Source: Phycicoccus sp. CSK15P-2
Lineage (GTDB): Bacteria; Actinomycetota; Actinomycetes; Actinomycetales; Dermatophilaceae
DNA length: 64,000 nucleotides
Direction: 5' to 3'
Assembly (NCBI RefSeq): GCF_016888005.1
Contig: NZ_JAFDVE010000011.1
Location: 145,488 to 209,487, forward strand
The notes under the pieces are model-generated. The model saw only the letters and a program-made list of their open reading frames with translations, had not been told where the DNA came from and made no database searches. This document shows, one piece after another, positions 8,861-18,185 of this stretch; positions within the stretch are counted from its first letter, which is position 1; the number at the start of each line of letters is the position of its first letter. The translations under genes were made by a program, and so were the position numbers.

Positions 8861-10323
8861 CCGGACTCCCGGCCGTGGCGGTCGCGGAGCGCGTCGAGCA
8901 ACGGCGCCCCGAGCGCGGTGACGTCCCCGGCACCGACGGTCAGGACGAGGTCGCCGGGGCGGGCGGCCTCCGCGAGTGTCGCCACGGCGACCGGCGCGGT
9001 GAGCCCCACCTCGACGAGGCGTTCGCCCGGCAGGTCCCGGAGCGGGTCGCCGACGAGCGCCGAGGAGACGCCCGGCATCGGCGCCTCACGCGCGCCGTAG
9101 ACGTCGAGCAGGACCACGTGGTGCGCGGGAGCGAGCGCCGCCGCGAAACCCTCAGCGAAGTCGCGGGTCCGGCTGTACAGGTGTGGTTGGAACACGACGA
9201 GGACCCGGCCGTGTCCGGCGCGCTCGACGACCCCCCGTGCCGTGGAGACCACCGCCGCGACCTTTGCCGGGTTGTGCGCGTAGTCGTCGACCACGGTCAC
9301 CCCGTCGACCGACCCCCGCACCTCGAAGCGCCGGCGCACCCCGGTGAAGGCCGCGAGCCCGGCGAGCACCGCGTCCGGGTCCTGGCCGAGCCCGACCGTG
9401 GCGGCGAGGAACGCGGCCGCGGCGTTGCGGACGTTGTGGTCGCCCGGCACCTGGAGGACGAGGGTGTGCTCGCTCCCCCGCCACGTGAACGGGCTCCGCG
9501 TGCCGAGGCCCTCGGGCGTCGTGTGGATCAGCCGGAGGTCGGCGACCGGGTCCGCCCCGTACGTGACGACCTGTCGACCGGCGGCTCGCTCGCCCTCGGC
9601 CAGCCTGCGGGCCCCGGGGTCGTCGAGGCAGGCGACGAGCACGCCACCCTCACGCACGGTGGCGGCGAACTCGACGTAGGCGGCGTCGACCGCCTCGGGG
9701 GTCCCGTAGAAGTCGAGGTGGTCGGGCTGGACGGTGGTGACGACGCCGACCTCGGGCCGGTAGACGAGGAACGTGCCGTCGCTCTCGTCGGCCTCGACGA
9801 CGAAGGCCTCCCCCGCGCCCACGGCCGCGTTCGAGCCGAGCTGCGGGATCTCGCCGCCGCCGGCGTAGGACGGGTCGGCCCCGGCGTGGACGAGCGCGAC
9901 GGTGAGCATCGAGGTCGTCGTCGTCTTGCCGTTCGCCCCCGCGACCGCCACCCCACGGCTGCCGGCCATGAGCGACGCGAGAGCCTGGGAGCGGTGCAGG
10001 ACCCGCAGCCCGCCGGCCCGGGCAGCCGCGAGCTCGGGGTTGTCCTCGCGGATGGCCGAGGACACCACGACGGTGTCGACGCCGGCGAGGTGCGCGGCGT
10101 CGTGCCCGACGTGGACGGTGGCACCGGCCTCGCGAAGGCCCGCGAGGGTGGGCGAGTCGGCGGCGTCGGACCCGCTGACCGTCACGCCTCGACCCAGCAG
10201 CAGCCGGGCCACCGCGGACATGCCCGCACCGCCGATCGCGACGAGATGGACCGCACCGAGCCGGTCCCACGGCGGGACCGGCGCCCGGAGGTCGACCCGG
10301 GGGTTGACGACGGGCACGGTCAC
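8857..10323 (-). CDS. murC: UDP-N-acetylmuramate--L-alanine ligase
   Basis: First Mur ligase: adds L-Ala to UDP-MurNAc using ATP in the cytoplasm. The 488-residue product has the N-terminal Rossmann motif HLVAIGGAGMSAVARLL (about 26-42), the ATP-binding P-loop AGANGKTTTT (128-137), the central motif VEADESDGTF and the C-terminal VVDDYAHNPAKVAA and FQPHLYSRT motifs. The GTG start shares four bases with the murG stop (GTGA), and the stop overlaps the ftsQ start. A much longer open frame extends upstream through murG in another phase and is not coding. Confidence 0.97.
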   Translation of the reverse strand: MTVPVVNPRVDLRAPVPPWDRLGAVHLVAIGGAGMSAVARLLLGRGVTVSGSDAADSPTLAGLREAGATVHVGHDAAHLAGVDTVVVSSAIREDNPELAAARAGGLRVLHRSQALASLMAGSRGVAVAGANGKTTTTSMLTVALVHAGADPSYAGGGEIPQLGSNAAVGAGEAFVVEADESDGTFLVYRPEVGVVTTVQPDHLDFYGTPEAVDAAYVEFAATVREGGVLVACLDDPGARRLAEGERAAGRQVVTYGADPVADLRLIHTTPEGLGTRSPFTWRGSEHTLVLQVPGDHNVRNAAAAFLAATVGLGQDPDAVLAGLAAFTGVRRRFEVRGSVDGVTVVDDYAHNPAKVAAVVSTARGVVERAGHGRVLVVFQPHLYSRTRDFAEGFAAALAPAHHVVLLDVYGAREAPMPGVSSALVGDPLRDLPGERLVEVGLTAPVAVATLAEAARPGDLVLTVGAGDVTALGAPLLDALRDRHGRESG

Positions 10324-11405
10324 CGCCCCCGGGCGGCGACGACGAGGTCGGCGAGCTGCTCGTCGCCGTCCCGCTCCCCCACGGAGGCAGCGGCGGCGGC
10401 CATCCGGGCGAGGCGGTCGTCGTCGAGCGCCAGGGGGACGACGGTGTCCTGCACCCACGCCGCGTCGACGGCGGCGTCGTCGACGAGGAGCCCGCCCCCA
10501 GCCGCGACGGCCGTCGCGGCGTTGAGCCGCTGCTCGCCGTTGCCGATGGGCAGGGGGACGTAGACGGCCGGCAGCCCGACCGCGGTGAGCTCGCAGACCG
10601 TGTTCGCGCCGGACCGGGCGACGACGAGGTCGGCCGCGGCGTACGCGAGGTCCATCCGGTCGCAGTACTCGAGGACGCGGTACACCGCACCTGTGCTCTC
10701 CCCCGGGTCGACCGCCTTCCCCGCCCCGGTGACGTGCAGCACCTGCACCCCCGCTGCCGAGAGCGCACCGGCCGCGCCCTCGAACGCGGTATTGAGCCGG
10801 GCGGCGCCGAGGGAGCCGCCCGTGACGAGCAGGGTCGGAGCATCGGCGAGACCGAAGTGCTCGCGGGCCCGGGACCGCAGGGCCGGACGGTCGAGCGTGG
10901 CGATCTCGTGCCGCAGGGGCATCCCGGTGACCGTGGCGTGCGGCAGCGGCGTCCCGGGGAATGTGACCGCGACCTGCGCGGCGACCCGGGCGCCGAGCCG
11001 GTTGGCCAGGCCCGGGCGGGCGTTCTGCTCGTGGACGACGACGGGGACCCCCCGGCGGCGGGCCGCGAGATAGGCCGGCGAGGCGACGAAGCCCCCGAAG
11101 CCCACCACGACCTCGGCGCCCGTGGCGTCGAGGGCCTCCCCGGCGGCCCGGACCGCGCGGCGCAGGTTGCCCGGGAGGCGCAGCACGTCGGCGGACGGGC
11201 GCCGCGGGAACGGTACGCGGGGCACCTCGTGGAGCGGGTAGCCGCGCTCGGGCACGAGACGTGCCTCGAGCCCGGTCGCCGTCCCGAGCGCCGCGACGGC
11301 GACCTCGGGGTCCCTGCGGCGAAGACAGTCGGCGAGGGCGAGCAGCGGTGAGACGTGCCCGGCCGTCCCGCCCCCCGCGAGGAGGACCGAGCGCAGCTCG
11401 CTCAC
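10320..11405 (-). CDS. murG: Lipid II synthase MurG (GlcNAc transferase)
   Basis: Peripheral membrane glycosyltransferase that adds GlcNAc from UDP-GlcNAc to lipid I, forming lipid II. The 361-residue GT-B protein has the N-terminal glycine loop LLAGGGTAGHVSP (about 8-20), VVGFGGFVASPAYLAA, VVHEQNARPGLANR and the second glycine loop VTGGSLGAARLN. The C-terminal nucleotide-binding block ARSGANTVCELTAVGLP and NGEQRLNA is also present. The GTG start overlaps the ftsW stop. Confidence 0.97.
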   Translation of the reverse strand: MSELRSVLLAGGGTAGHVSPLLALADCLRRRDPEVAVAALGTATGLEARLVPERGYPLHEVPRVPFPRRPSADVLRLPGNLRRAVRAAGEALDATGAEVVVGFGGFVASPAYLAARRRGVPVVVHEQNARPGLANRLGARVAAQVAVTFPGTPLPHATVTGMPLRHEIATLDRPALRSRAREHFGLADAPTLLVTGGSLGAARLNTAFEGAAGALSAAGVQVLHVTGAGKAVDPGESTGAVYRVLEYCDRMDLAYAAADLVVARSGANTVCELTAVGLPAVYVPLPIGNGEQRLNAATAVAAGGGLLVDDAAVDAAWVQDTVVPLALDDDRLARMAAAAASVGERDGDEQLADLVVAARGR

Positions 11406-12664
11406 GAGCGTCCGCCCGGCCGGCGCACGACACCGGAGACGACCGACAGCGACCGGCGCAGCGAGGAAGGCCGCGCCGAGAGGCTCTCGGCGCAGCCCGG
11501 CTCGTTCCGCGCGAAGCACAGGAGGATGCCGAGGGCTCCCATCGTCGTGATGAGCGAGGACCCACCGGAGGACACGAGCGGCAGTGGGACACCGATGACC
11601 GGCAGGAGGCCGATGACCGCGCCGATGTTCACCGTGGCCTGCACGATGATCCACGTCATGATGCCGGCGGTCACCACCCGCACGAAGAAGTCGTCGGAGC
11701 GGCTGACGAGGCGGTAGCACGCGACCGCGAGACCGCCGAAGAGCAGGAGGATCGCGAGCGTGCCCGCCAGGCCGAGCTCCTCGCCGATGATCGCGAAGAT
11801 GAAGTCGTTGTGCGGCTCGGAGAGCAGGCCCCACTTCTCGCGGCTCTCTCCGAGGCCGAGGCCGAGCCACCCGCCGTCGGCCAGCGCGTAGCGACCGTGG
11901 ATCGGCTGCCGGGCCGGGCCGTCGATGTCGGTGTCGCGCCCCAGCCAGACGTCGAAGCGGCCGAGCCGGTTCGAGCTCGTGAGGACGAATGTGACGGCCA
12001 TCCCGACGAAGGGCACGCCGGCGACGGCGAACCAGCGCAGCGGGACCCCGGCCGCGAAGAGCACACCGGCCACGACCGCGCCGAGCACGAGGACGGTCCC
12101 GAGGTCCTCGCCGAGGAGGACCAGGCCGATGGCGACCGCGACCATCGGCACGAGGTACGGCACGAGCACGTGCGAGAAGGACGAGAGGTGGCGCCGCTTG
12201 CGCGAGAGGACGGCGCCGCCGGTGAGGGCCAGGCCGAGCTTGATCGCCTCGGACGGCTGGATGTTGACCGGCCCGAGGTGGACCCAGTTCCGGTTGCCCT
12301 GGAACCCGCCGCCGAGCGAGGTGAAGACGAGTAGCTGCAGGACGATGCCGACGAGCAGGACGGGCAGCGCGAGCCGCTTCCAGCCCCGCACCGGGACCCT
12401 CGCGGCGACGAACAGGACGACGGTACCGATGGCCGCGTACATCGCCTGGTTCGTGAAGATCGAGAAGGCCGACCGCTGCTCGCTGCTGGCCAGCGAGACG
12501 ATGGAGCTCGCCGACAGCACCATGATGAGGCCGAACACGACGAGCGCCACGGTGAGCGAGAGCAGCAGGTAGTACGTGGTCACGGGCGACTCGAGGCGGG
12601 CGGCCCAGGCCCGCAGCCGGGCCGGGGCGCCGGGACCGGGCGCCGGTGCGGTGGTGCTCGTCAC
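11402..12664 (-). CDS. ftsW: FtsW, SEDS-family septal peptidoglycan glycosyltransferase
   Basis: A polytopic membrane enzyme that polymerises lipid II at the septum with FtsI. The 420-residue product has about ten membrane segments. The SEDS signature is clear: LGPVNIQPSEAIKLGLAL, LVLLGEDLGTVLVL (with the conserved aspartate), SEPHNDFIFAIIGEELG and PLVSSGGSSLI near the C-terminus. The GTG start is only 3 bases after the murD stop. FtsW rather than RodA is assigned from its place between murD and murG. Confidence 0.96.
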   Translation of the reverse strand: MTSTTAPAPGPGAPARLRAWAARLESPVTTYYLLLSLTVALVVFGLIMVLSASSIVSLASSEQRSAFSIFTNQAMYAAIGTVVLFVAARVPVRGWKRLALPVLLVGIVLQLLVFTSLGGGFQGNRNWVHLGPVNIQPSEAIKLGLALTGGAVLSRKRRHLSSFSHVLVPYLVPMVAVAIGLVLLGEDLGTVLVLGAVVAGVLFAAGVPLRWFAVAGVPFVGMAVTFVLTSSNRLGRFDVWLGRDTDIDGPARQPIHGRYALADGGWLGLGLGESREKWGLLSEPHNDFIFAIIGEELGLAGTLAILLLFGGLAVACYRLVSRSDDFFVRVVTAGIMTWIIVQATVNIGAVIGLLPVIGVPLPLVSSGGSSLITTMGALGILLCFARNEPGCAESLSARPSSLRRSLSVVSGVVRRPGGRS

Positions 12665-12667
12665 GGG

Positions 12668-14158
12668 CTACCCCCGGGTGTCGAGCCGCCGCACCGCCGA
12701 GGAGAAGGCGTCGCCGCGCGCACCGTAGTTCGCGAACATGTCCATGGACGCGGCGGCGGGGGCGAGCAGCACGACGTCGCCCTCCCGGGCGAGCGAGAGC
12801 GCGTCGGCCACCACCTGGTCCATGGCACCAGTGTCGGTACGGGCGACGTCGACGACGGGGACATCCGGCGCGTGTCGGGCGAGTGCGTCGGAAATGGCCG
12901 CCCGGTCACGGCCCAGCAGGACGACCCCGCGGAGCCGGCCGGCGGCGGACGCGACGAGCTCGTCGACGTCGGCGCCCTTGAGCAGGCCGCCCGCGACCCA
13001 GACGACGTGCTCGAAGGCGGCCAGGCTCGCGGCCGCCGCGTGCGGGTTGGTCGCCTTGGAGTCGTCGACCCACCGCACGCCGCGCACGACCCCGAGGTCG
13101 GCGATCCGGTGCGGCTCCGGGGTGAAGTCGCGCATGCCCTGCCGCACGGCCGCAGGCGGCACGCCGTGGGCCCGGGCCAGCGCCGCGGCGGCGAGGGCGT
13201 TCGCGACGAGATGGGGTGCCGGCGGCGGGGCGTCCGGCCCGGCGCGCAGGTCGTCGAGGGTCCCGAGCTCGGCGGCCGAGGTGCGGCGCTCCTCGACGAA
13301 CGCGCGGTCGGCGAGGACGTCGTCGACGAGCCCGACCTCCGAGAGCCGTGGCGTCGCGAGCGTGAACCCGACGGCGCGGCAGCCCTCCCGGACCTCGGCG
13401 TCCTCGACGAGGTGCATCGTCACCTCGTCCTGGACGTTGTAGACGCAGGCGACCTCGGTGTTCGCGTAGACCCGGCCCTTGGCCCGGGTGTACTCCTCGA
13501 GCGAGCCGTGCCAGTCGACGTGGTCGGGAGCGACGTTGAGGCAGACCGAGGCGCGCGGGGCGATCGAGTGCGACCAGTGCAGCTGGAAGCTCGAGAGCTC
13601 GACGGCGAGGACGTCGTAGGGCTCGGGGTCCATGACGGCCTCCAGCACGGCCGTGCCGACGTTGCCGACGCTGCGGGCACGCAGCCCGGCGGCGCGCAGC
13701 ATCGCGGTGAGCATCCGGACCGTCGTCGTCTTCCCGTTCGTGCCCGTGACGGTGAGCCACGGGGCCGCGCCGGTGGCGGGACGCAGCCGCCACGCGAGCT
13801 CGACCTCACCCCAGACCGGCACCCCGGCCCGGGCCGCGGCCACGAGGAGCGGCTGGTCCGGACGCCAGCCCGGTGAGGTGACGACGAGGTCGGCGGGCTC
13901 GTCCGGCAGGGCCCGCACGGCGGGCTCGCCGTAGCGCAGCCGCGCGCCGAGGATGTCGAGGATCCGGGCCCGTTCCTCCATCGGAGAGCCCTCGGCCGGC
14001 TCGGTGGCGTCGACGACGGTGACGGCGGCCCCGCGGTCGAGGAGGGCGTCGGCGGCGGCGAACCCGCTGACCCCGAGCCCCGCGACGACGGCGCGCAGCC
14101 CCGCCCAGTCGGCGTCGCGGGAGGTCAGACCGGCGGTGCGGGCGGACCCGGTGGTCAT
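12668..14158 (-). CDS. murD: UDP-N-acetylmuramoyl-L-alanine--D-glutamate ligase
   Basis: Second Mur ligase, adding D-Glu to UDP-MurNAc-L-Ala. The 496-residue product has the N-terminal substrate-binding Rossmann domain ([13 protein letters not shown], about 24-36), the ATP-binding P-loop GTNGKTTT (139-146), the [12 protein letters not shown] and [12 protein letters not shown] motifs, and the C-terminal [12 protein letters not shown] block. The start is the ATG that overlaps the mraY stop (ATGA); the open frame continues upstream inside mraY without homology. Confidence 0.97.
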   Translation of the reverse strand: MTTGSARTAGLTSRDADWAGLRAVVAGLGVSGFAAADALLDRGAAVTVVDATEPAEGSPMEERARILDILGARLRYGEPAVRALPDEPADLVVTSPGWRPDQPLLVAAARAGVPVWGEVELAWRLRPATGAAPWLTVTGTNGKTTTVRMLTAMLRAAGLRARSVGNVGTAVLEAVMDPEPYDVLAVELSSFQLHWSHSIAPRASVCLNVAPDHVDWHGSLEEYTRAKGRVYANTEVACVYNVQDEVTMHLVEDAEVREGCRAVGFTLATPRLSEVGLVDDVLADRAFVEERRTSAAELGTLDDLRAGPDAPPPAPHLVANALAAAALARAHGVPPAAVRQGMRDFTPEPHRIADLGVVRGVRWVDDSKATNPHAAAASLAAFEHVVWVAGGLLKGADVDELVASAAGRLRGVVLLGRDRAAISDALARHAPDVPVVDVARTDTGAMDQVVADALSLAREGDVVLLAPAAASMDMFANYGARGDAFSSAVRRLDTRG

Positions 14159-15237
14159 CCGGCGCTCACGACCCACTCGGCGTAGAAGAGCCCGAGCCCG
14201 AGCGCGACGAAGAGGCCGGAGATGATCCAGAACCGGATGACGATCGTGACCTCCTGCCACCCGATGAGCTCGAAGTGGTGTTGCAGGGGTGCCATCCGGA
14301 ACACCCGTTTGCCGGTGGTCTTGAACGAGGCGACCTGGATGATGACCGACAGCGTGATCGTCACGAAGAGACCGCCCAGGATGACGACGAGCAGCTCGGT
14401 GCGGGTCAGCACGGCCAGGCCGGCGAGTGCCCCGCCGAGGGCGAGCGAGCCGGTGTCGCCCATGAAGATCTTCGCGGGTGAGGCGTTCCACCACAGGAAG
14501 CCGAAGCAGGCGCCCATCCCGGCCGCGGCCACGATCGCGAGGTCGTGCGGGTCGCGTACCTCGTAGCACTTGGTCCCCGGGTTCCACTGGCAGTTCTGGT
14601 TGAACTGCCAGATGCCGATGAGCACGTACGCGGCGAAGACCATGGCCGAGGTCCCCGTCGCGAGGCCGTCCAGGCCGTCGGTGAGGTTCACGCCGTTGGA
14701 CGTGCCGGCCACGATGATGTTCGCCCAGAGGACGAACAGCACGACGCCCAGGACGGTGCCCGCGAAGGCGAAGTCGATCGGGGTGTCCCGCACGAACGAG
14801 ACCGCGGTCGAGGCCGGGGTCCGGAACGACGAGTTGGGGAACTGCAGCGCGAGGATCGCGAAGAGCACCGCGACGAGCGTCTGTCCCGCGAGCTTCTCCC
14901 GGGAGCGCAGGCCGAGGCTGCGCTGCTTGCTGATCTTGATGTAGTCGTCGAGGAACCCGACGAGCCCCATGCCGGTCATGAGGAAGAGGACGAGCATCCC
15001 GCTGACCGACGGCAGCTGGCCCGTGAAGACGTGGGCGAGGGCGTACGCCACGAGGGAGGCCAGGACGATGACCGCACCGCCCATCGTCGGCGTACCGCGC
15101 TTGGTGTGGTGCGACGTGGGGCCGTCATCGCGGATGAACTGGCCGTAGCCGCGCTTGACGAGCAGGCGGATGAAGGCCGGCGTGCCGAAGAGGGACAGGA
15201 CGAGCGAGACGACGGCAGCGATGAGGACGGCCTTCAC
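14155..15237 (-). CDS. mraY: Phospho-N-acetylmuramoyl-pentapeptide transferase (MraY)
   Basis: Integral membrane enzyme transferring phospho-MurNAc-pentapeptide to undecaprenyl phosphate to give lipid I. The 360-residue product has about ten membrane segments. Catalytic motifs are present: FLDDYIK (Asp97/Asp98 Mg site), [10 protein letters not shown] (184-193, with Asp187 and Asp190), [10 protein letters not shown], and the [12 protein letters not shown] loop near residue 320. The GTG start overlaps the murF stop (GTGA). Confidence 0.97.
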   Translation of the reverse strand: MKAVLIAAVVSLVLSLFGTPAFIRLLVKRGYGQFIRDDGPTSHHTKRGTPTMGGAVIVLASLVAYALAHVFTGQLPSVSGMLVLFLMTGMGLVGFLDDYIKISKQRSLGLRSREKLAGQTLVAVLFAILALQFPNSSFRTPASTAVSFVRDTPIDFAFAGTVLGVVLFVLWANIIVAGTSNGVNLTDGLDGLATGTSAMVFAAYVLIGIWQFNQNCQWNPGTKCYEVRDPHDLAIVAAAGMGACFGFLWWNASPAKIFMGDTGSLALGGALAGLAVLTRTELLVVILGGLFVTITLSVIIQVASFKTTGKRVFRMAPLQHHFELIGWQEVTIVIRFWIISGLFVALGLGLFYAEWVVSAG

Positions 15238-16637
15238 GTCGTCTGCTCCTCGGGGCTCGCCAGTCGGTCTCCGAGCAACCGTAGCCCGGCGTCCCGGCTC
15301 GACTTGAACAGGGCCACGTCGCCCGCGCGCAGCTCGTCGCGCAGCAGCGCCTCGGCGGCCTCGGCGTCGGCCACCGCGCGGACGCGGGTCGCGCCGCCCA
15401 CCGCCCGCGCACCGTCCGCCAGGGGGCGGGCGACCGCGCCGACGACGAGCAGCTCGTCGACCCCGCGGGCCACGGCCTCGGCACCGACCTCGGCGTGGAG
15501 GGCGTCCGAAAGGTCGCCGAGCTCGAGCATCGTCCCCAGCACCGCCCAGGTCCGCCGCCCCTCCCCGACCCGCTCCAGTGCCTCGAGTGCGGCGCGCATC
15601 GAGTCGGGGTTGGCGTTGTACGCGTCGTTGACCAGCGTCACCCCGTCCGGGCGCTCCGTGACCTCCATCCGCCAGCGGCTCACCGGCCGGGCCTCGGCCA
15701 GGGCGTCGACGGCGTCGTCGAGGGAGAGCCCGAGCTCGAGCGCCACGGCGAGCACCGCGAGGGCGTTGCCGACGTGGTGGCGTCCGACGAGCCCGAGGGA
15801 GAGGCGGGCCGTCGCTCCGCCGGTGGTCACGGTGCACGAGGGGCGGCCCGCGGCGTCCAGGGACACCCCGGTGGCGCGGACGTCGGCGTCGTCGGCCTCG
15901 CCGACGAGGACGACGCGCGCGTCGGTCGCACCGGCCATGGCGCGCACGACGGGGTCGTCGGCGTTGAGGACCGCGAGGCCGTCCGCGGGCAGCGCGGCAG
16001 GCAGCTCGGACTTGGCCCGGCCGATCGCCTCGCGCGAGCCGAACTCTCCGACGTGCGCCGTGCCGACGTTGAGGACCACGCCGACCCGCGGCGGGGCCAT
16101 CGTCGCGAGGTAGGCGATGTGCCCGGCGCCGCGCGCGCCCATCTCGACGACGAGGACGCGTGTGTCCGGCTCGACCCGGCACACGGTGAGGGGGACGCCG
16201 ACCTCGGAGTTGTAGGAGCCGACGGGGGCGACCGTCGGGCCGACGGCACCGAGGACGGCACCCAGGAGGTCCTTCGTGCTGGTCTTGCCCGAGCTGCCGG
16301 TGACCCCGACGACCGCGAGGTGGGGGCTGCGGTCGACGACGGCCCGGGCGATCGCCGCGAAGGCGTCCTGGGTGTCCTCGACGACGAGACACGGCAGCCC
16401 CTCGAGGGGCCGGGTGGTCACCGCGGCGACGCAGCCGGCCTCGACGGCGTCCGCCGCGAAGTCGTGCCCGTCGGCGTGCTCACCGACCCGGGCGACGTAG
16501 AGGCCACCGGGACCGGCCTCCCGCGAGTCCGTGACGACGGGCCCGTCGACGAGCACGCTCGTCGCGTCTCCCTCGGGGACGCCGGTGAGGGTCCCGCCGG
16601 TGACGACGGCGACCTCGGCGAGCGGGATGGGGATCAT
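15234..16637 (-). CDS. murF: UDP-N-acetylmuramoyl-tripeptide--D-alanyl-D-alanine ligase
   Basis: Final cytoplasmic Mur ligase, attaching the D-Ala-D-Ala dipeptide. The 467-residue product has an N-terminal domain with [14 protein letters not shown], the P-loop [12 protein letters not shown] (112-123), [25 protein letters not shown] and the C-terminal [15 protein letters not shown] motif that distinguishes MurF. The ATG start overlaps the murE stop (ATGA). No ddl is present in this cluster, so the dipeptide is supplied from elsewhere. Confidence 0.97.
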   Translation of the reverse strand: MIPIPLAEVAVVTGGTLTGVPEGDATSVLVDGPVVTDSREAGPGGLYVARVGEHADGHDFAADAVEAGCVAAVTTRPLEGLPCLVVEDTQDAFAAIARAVVDRSPHLAVVGVTGSSGKTSTKDLLGAVLGAVGPTVAPVGSYNSEVGVPLTVCRVEPDTRVLVVEMGARGAGHIAYLATMAPPRVGVVLNVGTAHVGEFGSREAIGRAKSELPAALPADGLAVLNADDPVVRAMAGATDARVVLVGEADDADVRATGVSLDAAGRPSCTVTTGGATARLSLGLVGRHHVGNALAVLAVALELGLSLDDAVDALAEARPVSRWRMEVTERPDGVTLVNDAYNANPDSMRAALEALERVGEGRRTWAVLGTMLELGDLSDALHAEVGAEAVARGVDELLVVGAVARPLADGARAVGGATRVRAVADAEAAEALLRDELRAGDVALFKSSRDAGLRLLGDRLASPEEQTT

Positions 16638-18175
16638 CGGGCCTCCGCCCCGGCGGCCCGGGCCAGGGCCTCGCGGAGCTCGTCGCGGTCGTCGAAGGGG
16701 TGCACGACTCCCCCGACGTCCTGACCGGTCTCGTGGCCCTTGCCGACGACGGCGACCGTGGCGTCCCGCCCGTCGGCCCAGACGGCGGCGACGGCCTCGC
16801 GGATGGCCTGCCGCCGGTCGCCGACGACGACGACCTCGACGTCCCGGCCCGCCGCACGGACCTCGTCGGCGCCCGCCCGGACGGCGTCGCGGATGTCGGC
16901 CGGGTCCTCGGAGCGCGGGTTGTCGTCGGTGACGACGACGAGGTCGGCGGCCTGGGCCGCGGCCGCCCCCATCGCACGACGCTTCTCGCGGTCGCGGTCG
17001 CCGCCGGCACCGGTGACGCACACGAGGCGTCCCGGTGTCGTGGGGCGCAGCGCCTCGAGCGCGGCGCGGATCGCGTCCGGGGTGTGCGCGTAGTCGACCA
17101 CCGCGAGCGGCTGGTCGAGGTCGCCACCCAGGACGACGCGCTCCATCCGGCCGGGGACGTGCGGGGCGACGAGCACGGCGCGGGCCACGGCGTCCGGATC
17201 CTCGCCGAGGAGCACGAGGGCGGCGGCGGCCATCGCGGTGTTCGTCACGTTGAACGCGCCCGGGAGGCCGGACCTGAGGTCGAGGTCGATGGCGTCCGGG
17301 CCGGTGAGGCGGAACGCCGCCGGGTCCGAGGCATCCGGGTGCACGACCCAGTCGGCGCGGCCACCGGTGGCCAGCGTCCGCACCGGAACCCCGGCGGAGC
17401 CGGCCAGCCGTCTCCCCCAGCCGTCGTCGACGCAGACGAGGCCGCGCCGGGCCCGCTCCGGGGTGAAGAGGGACGCCTTGGCGACGAAGTAGTCGTCCAT
17501 GTCGGCGTGGTAGTCGAGGTGGTCCTGCGAGAGGTTCGTGAACAGCGCGACGTCGTAGACGGCCCCGTCGACGCGGTGCTGTACGAGGGCGTGGCTCGAG
17601 ACCTCCATGACGCACGTGTCCAGGCCGCGCTCGGCCATGACCGCGAGGAGGGCGTGCAGGTCGGGCGCCTCCGGGGTCGTCCGCACGCTGCCGACCCGTT
17701 CGTCACCGATGCGCGTCTCGACGGTACCGATCAACCCTGGTCGGCGACCGAGCGCGGTGAGGGCGGAGTGCACGAGGTGGGCGGTGGTCGTCTTGCCGTT
17801 GGTGCCGGTGATGCCCACGAGCCGCAGTGGGGTCGACTCGGTGCCGTAGAGCCGGGCCGCAACCGCACCGAGGACCCCCCGGGGGTCGGGCACCTCGAGG
17901 ACCGGGAGCCCGACCCCTGCGGCGTCCAGGCGGGCCCGGCCGCCGGCGTCGGTGAGGACCGCGGCAGCTCCGGCGTCCCGGGCGGAGAGCGCGAAGTCCG
18001 CGCCGTGGACGTGCGCGCCGGGCAGGGCCGCGTAGAGGTCGCCGGGACGCACGGCACGCGAGTCGAGGGTGGCGCCGAGCACCTCCGTGGCGGGCTGCGG
18101 ACCGGGTAGCCCGAGGAGCGCCGCGACCTCCCGGAGCGGGGTGCGGCGAGGAGAGGTCGGGCGGGGGGACACCAC
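16634..18175 (-). CDS. murE: UDP-N-acetylmuramyl-tripeptide synthetase MurE
   Basis: Adds the third stem-peptide residue. Motifs: LDSRAVRPGDLYAALPG, the P-loop TGTNGKTTT (about 123-131), MEVSSHAL, the NLSQDHLDYH block, and TDDNPRSEDP. The DNPR form is typical of diaminopimelate-adding enzymes rather than lysine-adding ones, so DAP is the likely substrate. The start is uncertain: GTG at 18214 would overlap ftsI by 29 bases, whereas GTG at 18175 has AGGG eight bases upstream and lies just after the ftsI stop. The latter is chosen (513 residues). Confidence 0.95.
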   Translation of the reverse strand: MVSPRPTSPRRTPLREVAALLGLPGPQPATEVLGATLDSRAVRPGDLYAALPGAHVHGADFALSARDAGAAAVLTDAGGRARLDAAGVGLPVLEVPDPRGVLGAVAARLYGTESTPLRLVGITGTNGKTTTAHLVHSALTALGRRPGLIGTVETRIGDERVGSVRTTPEAPDLHALLAVMAERGLDTCVMEVSSHALVQHRVDGAVYDVALFTNLSQDHLDYHADMDDYFVAKASLFTPERARRGLVCVDDGWGRRLAGSAGVPVRTLATGGRADWVVHPDASDPAAFRLTGPDAIDLDLRSGLPGAFNVTNTAMAAAALVLLGEDPDAVARAVLVAPHVPGRMERVVLGGDLDQPLAVVDYAHTPDAIRAALEALRPTTPGRLVCVTGAGGDRDREKRRAMGAAAAQAADLVVVTDDNPRSEDPADIRDAVRAGADEVRAAGRDVEVVVVGDRRQAIREAVAAVWADGRDATVAVVGKGHETGQDVGGVVHPFDDRDELREALARAAGAEAR

Positions 18176-18185
18176 GCGCAGGACC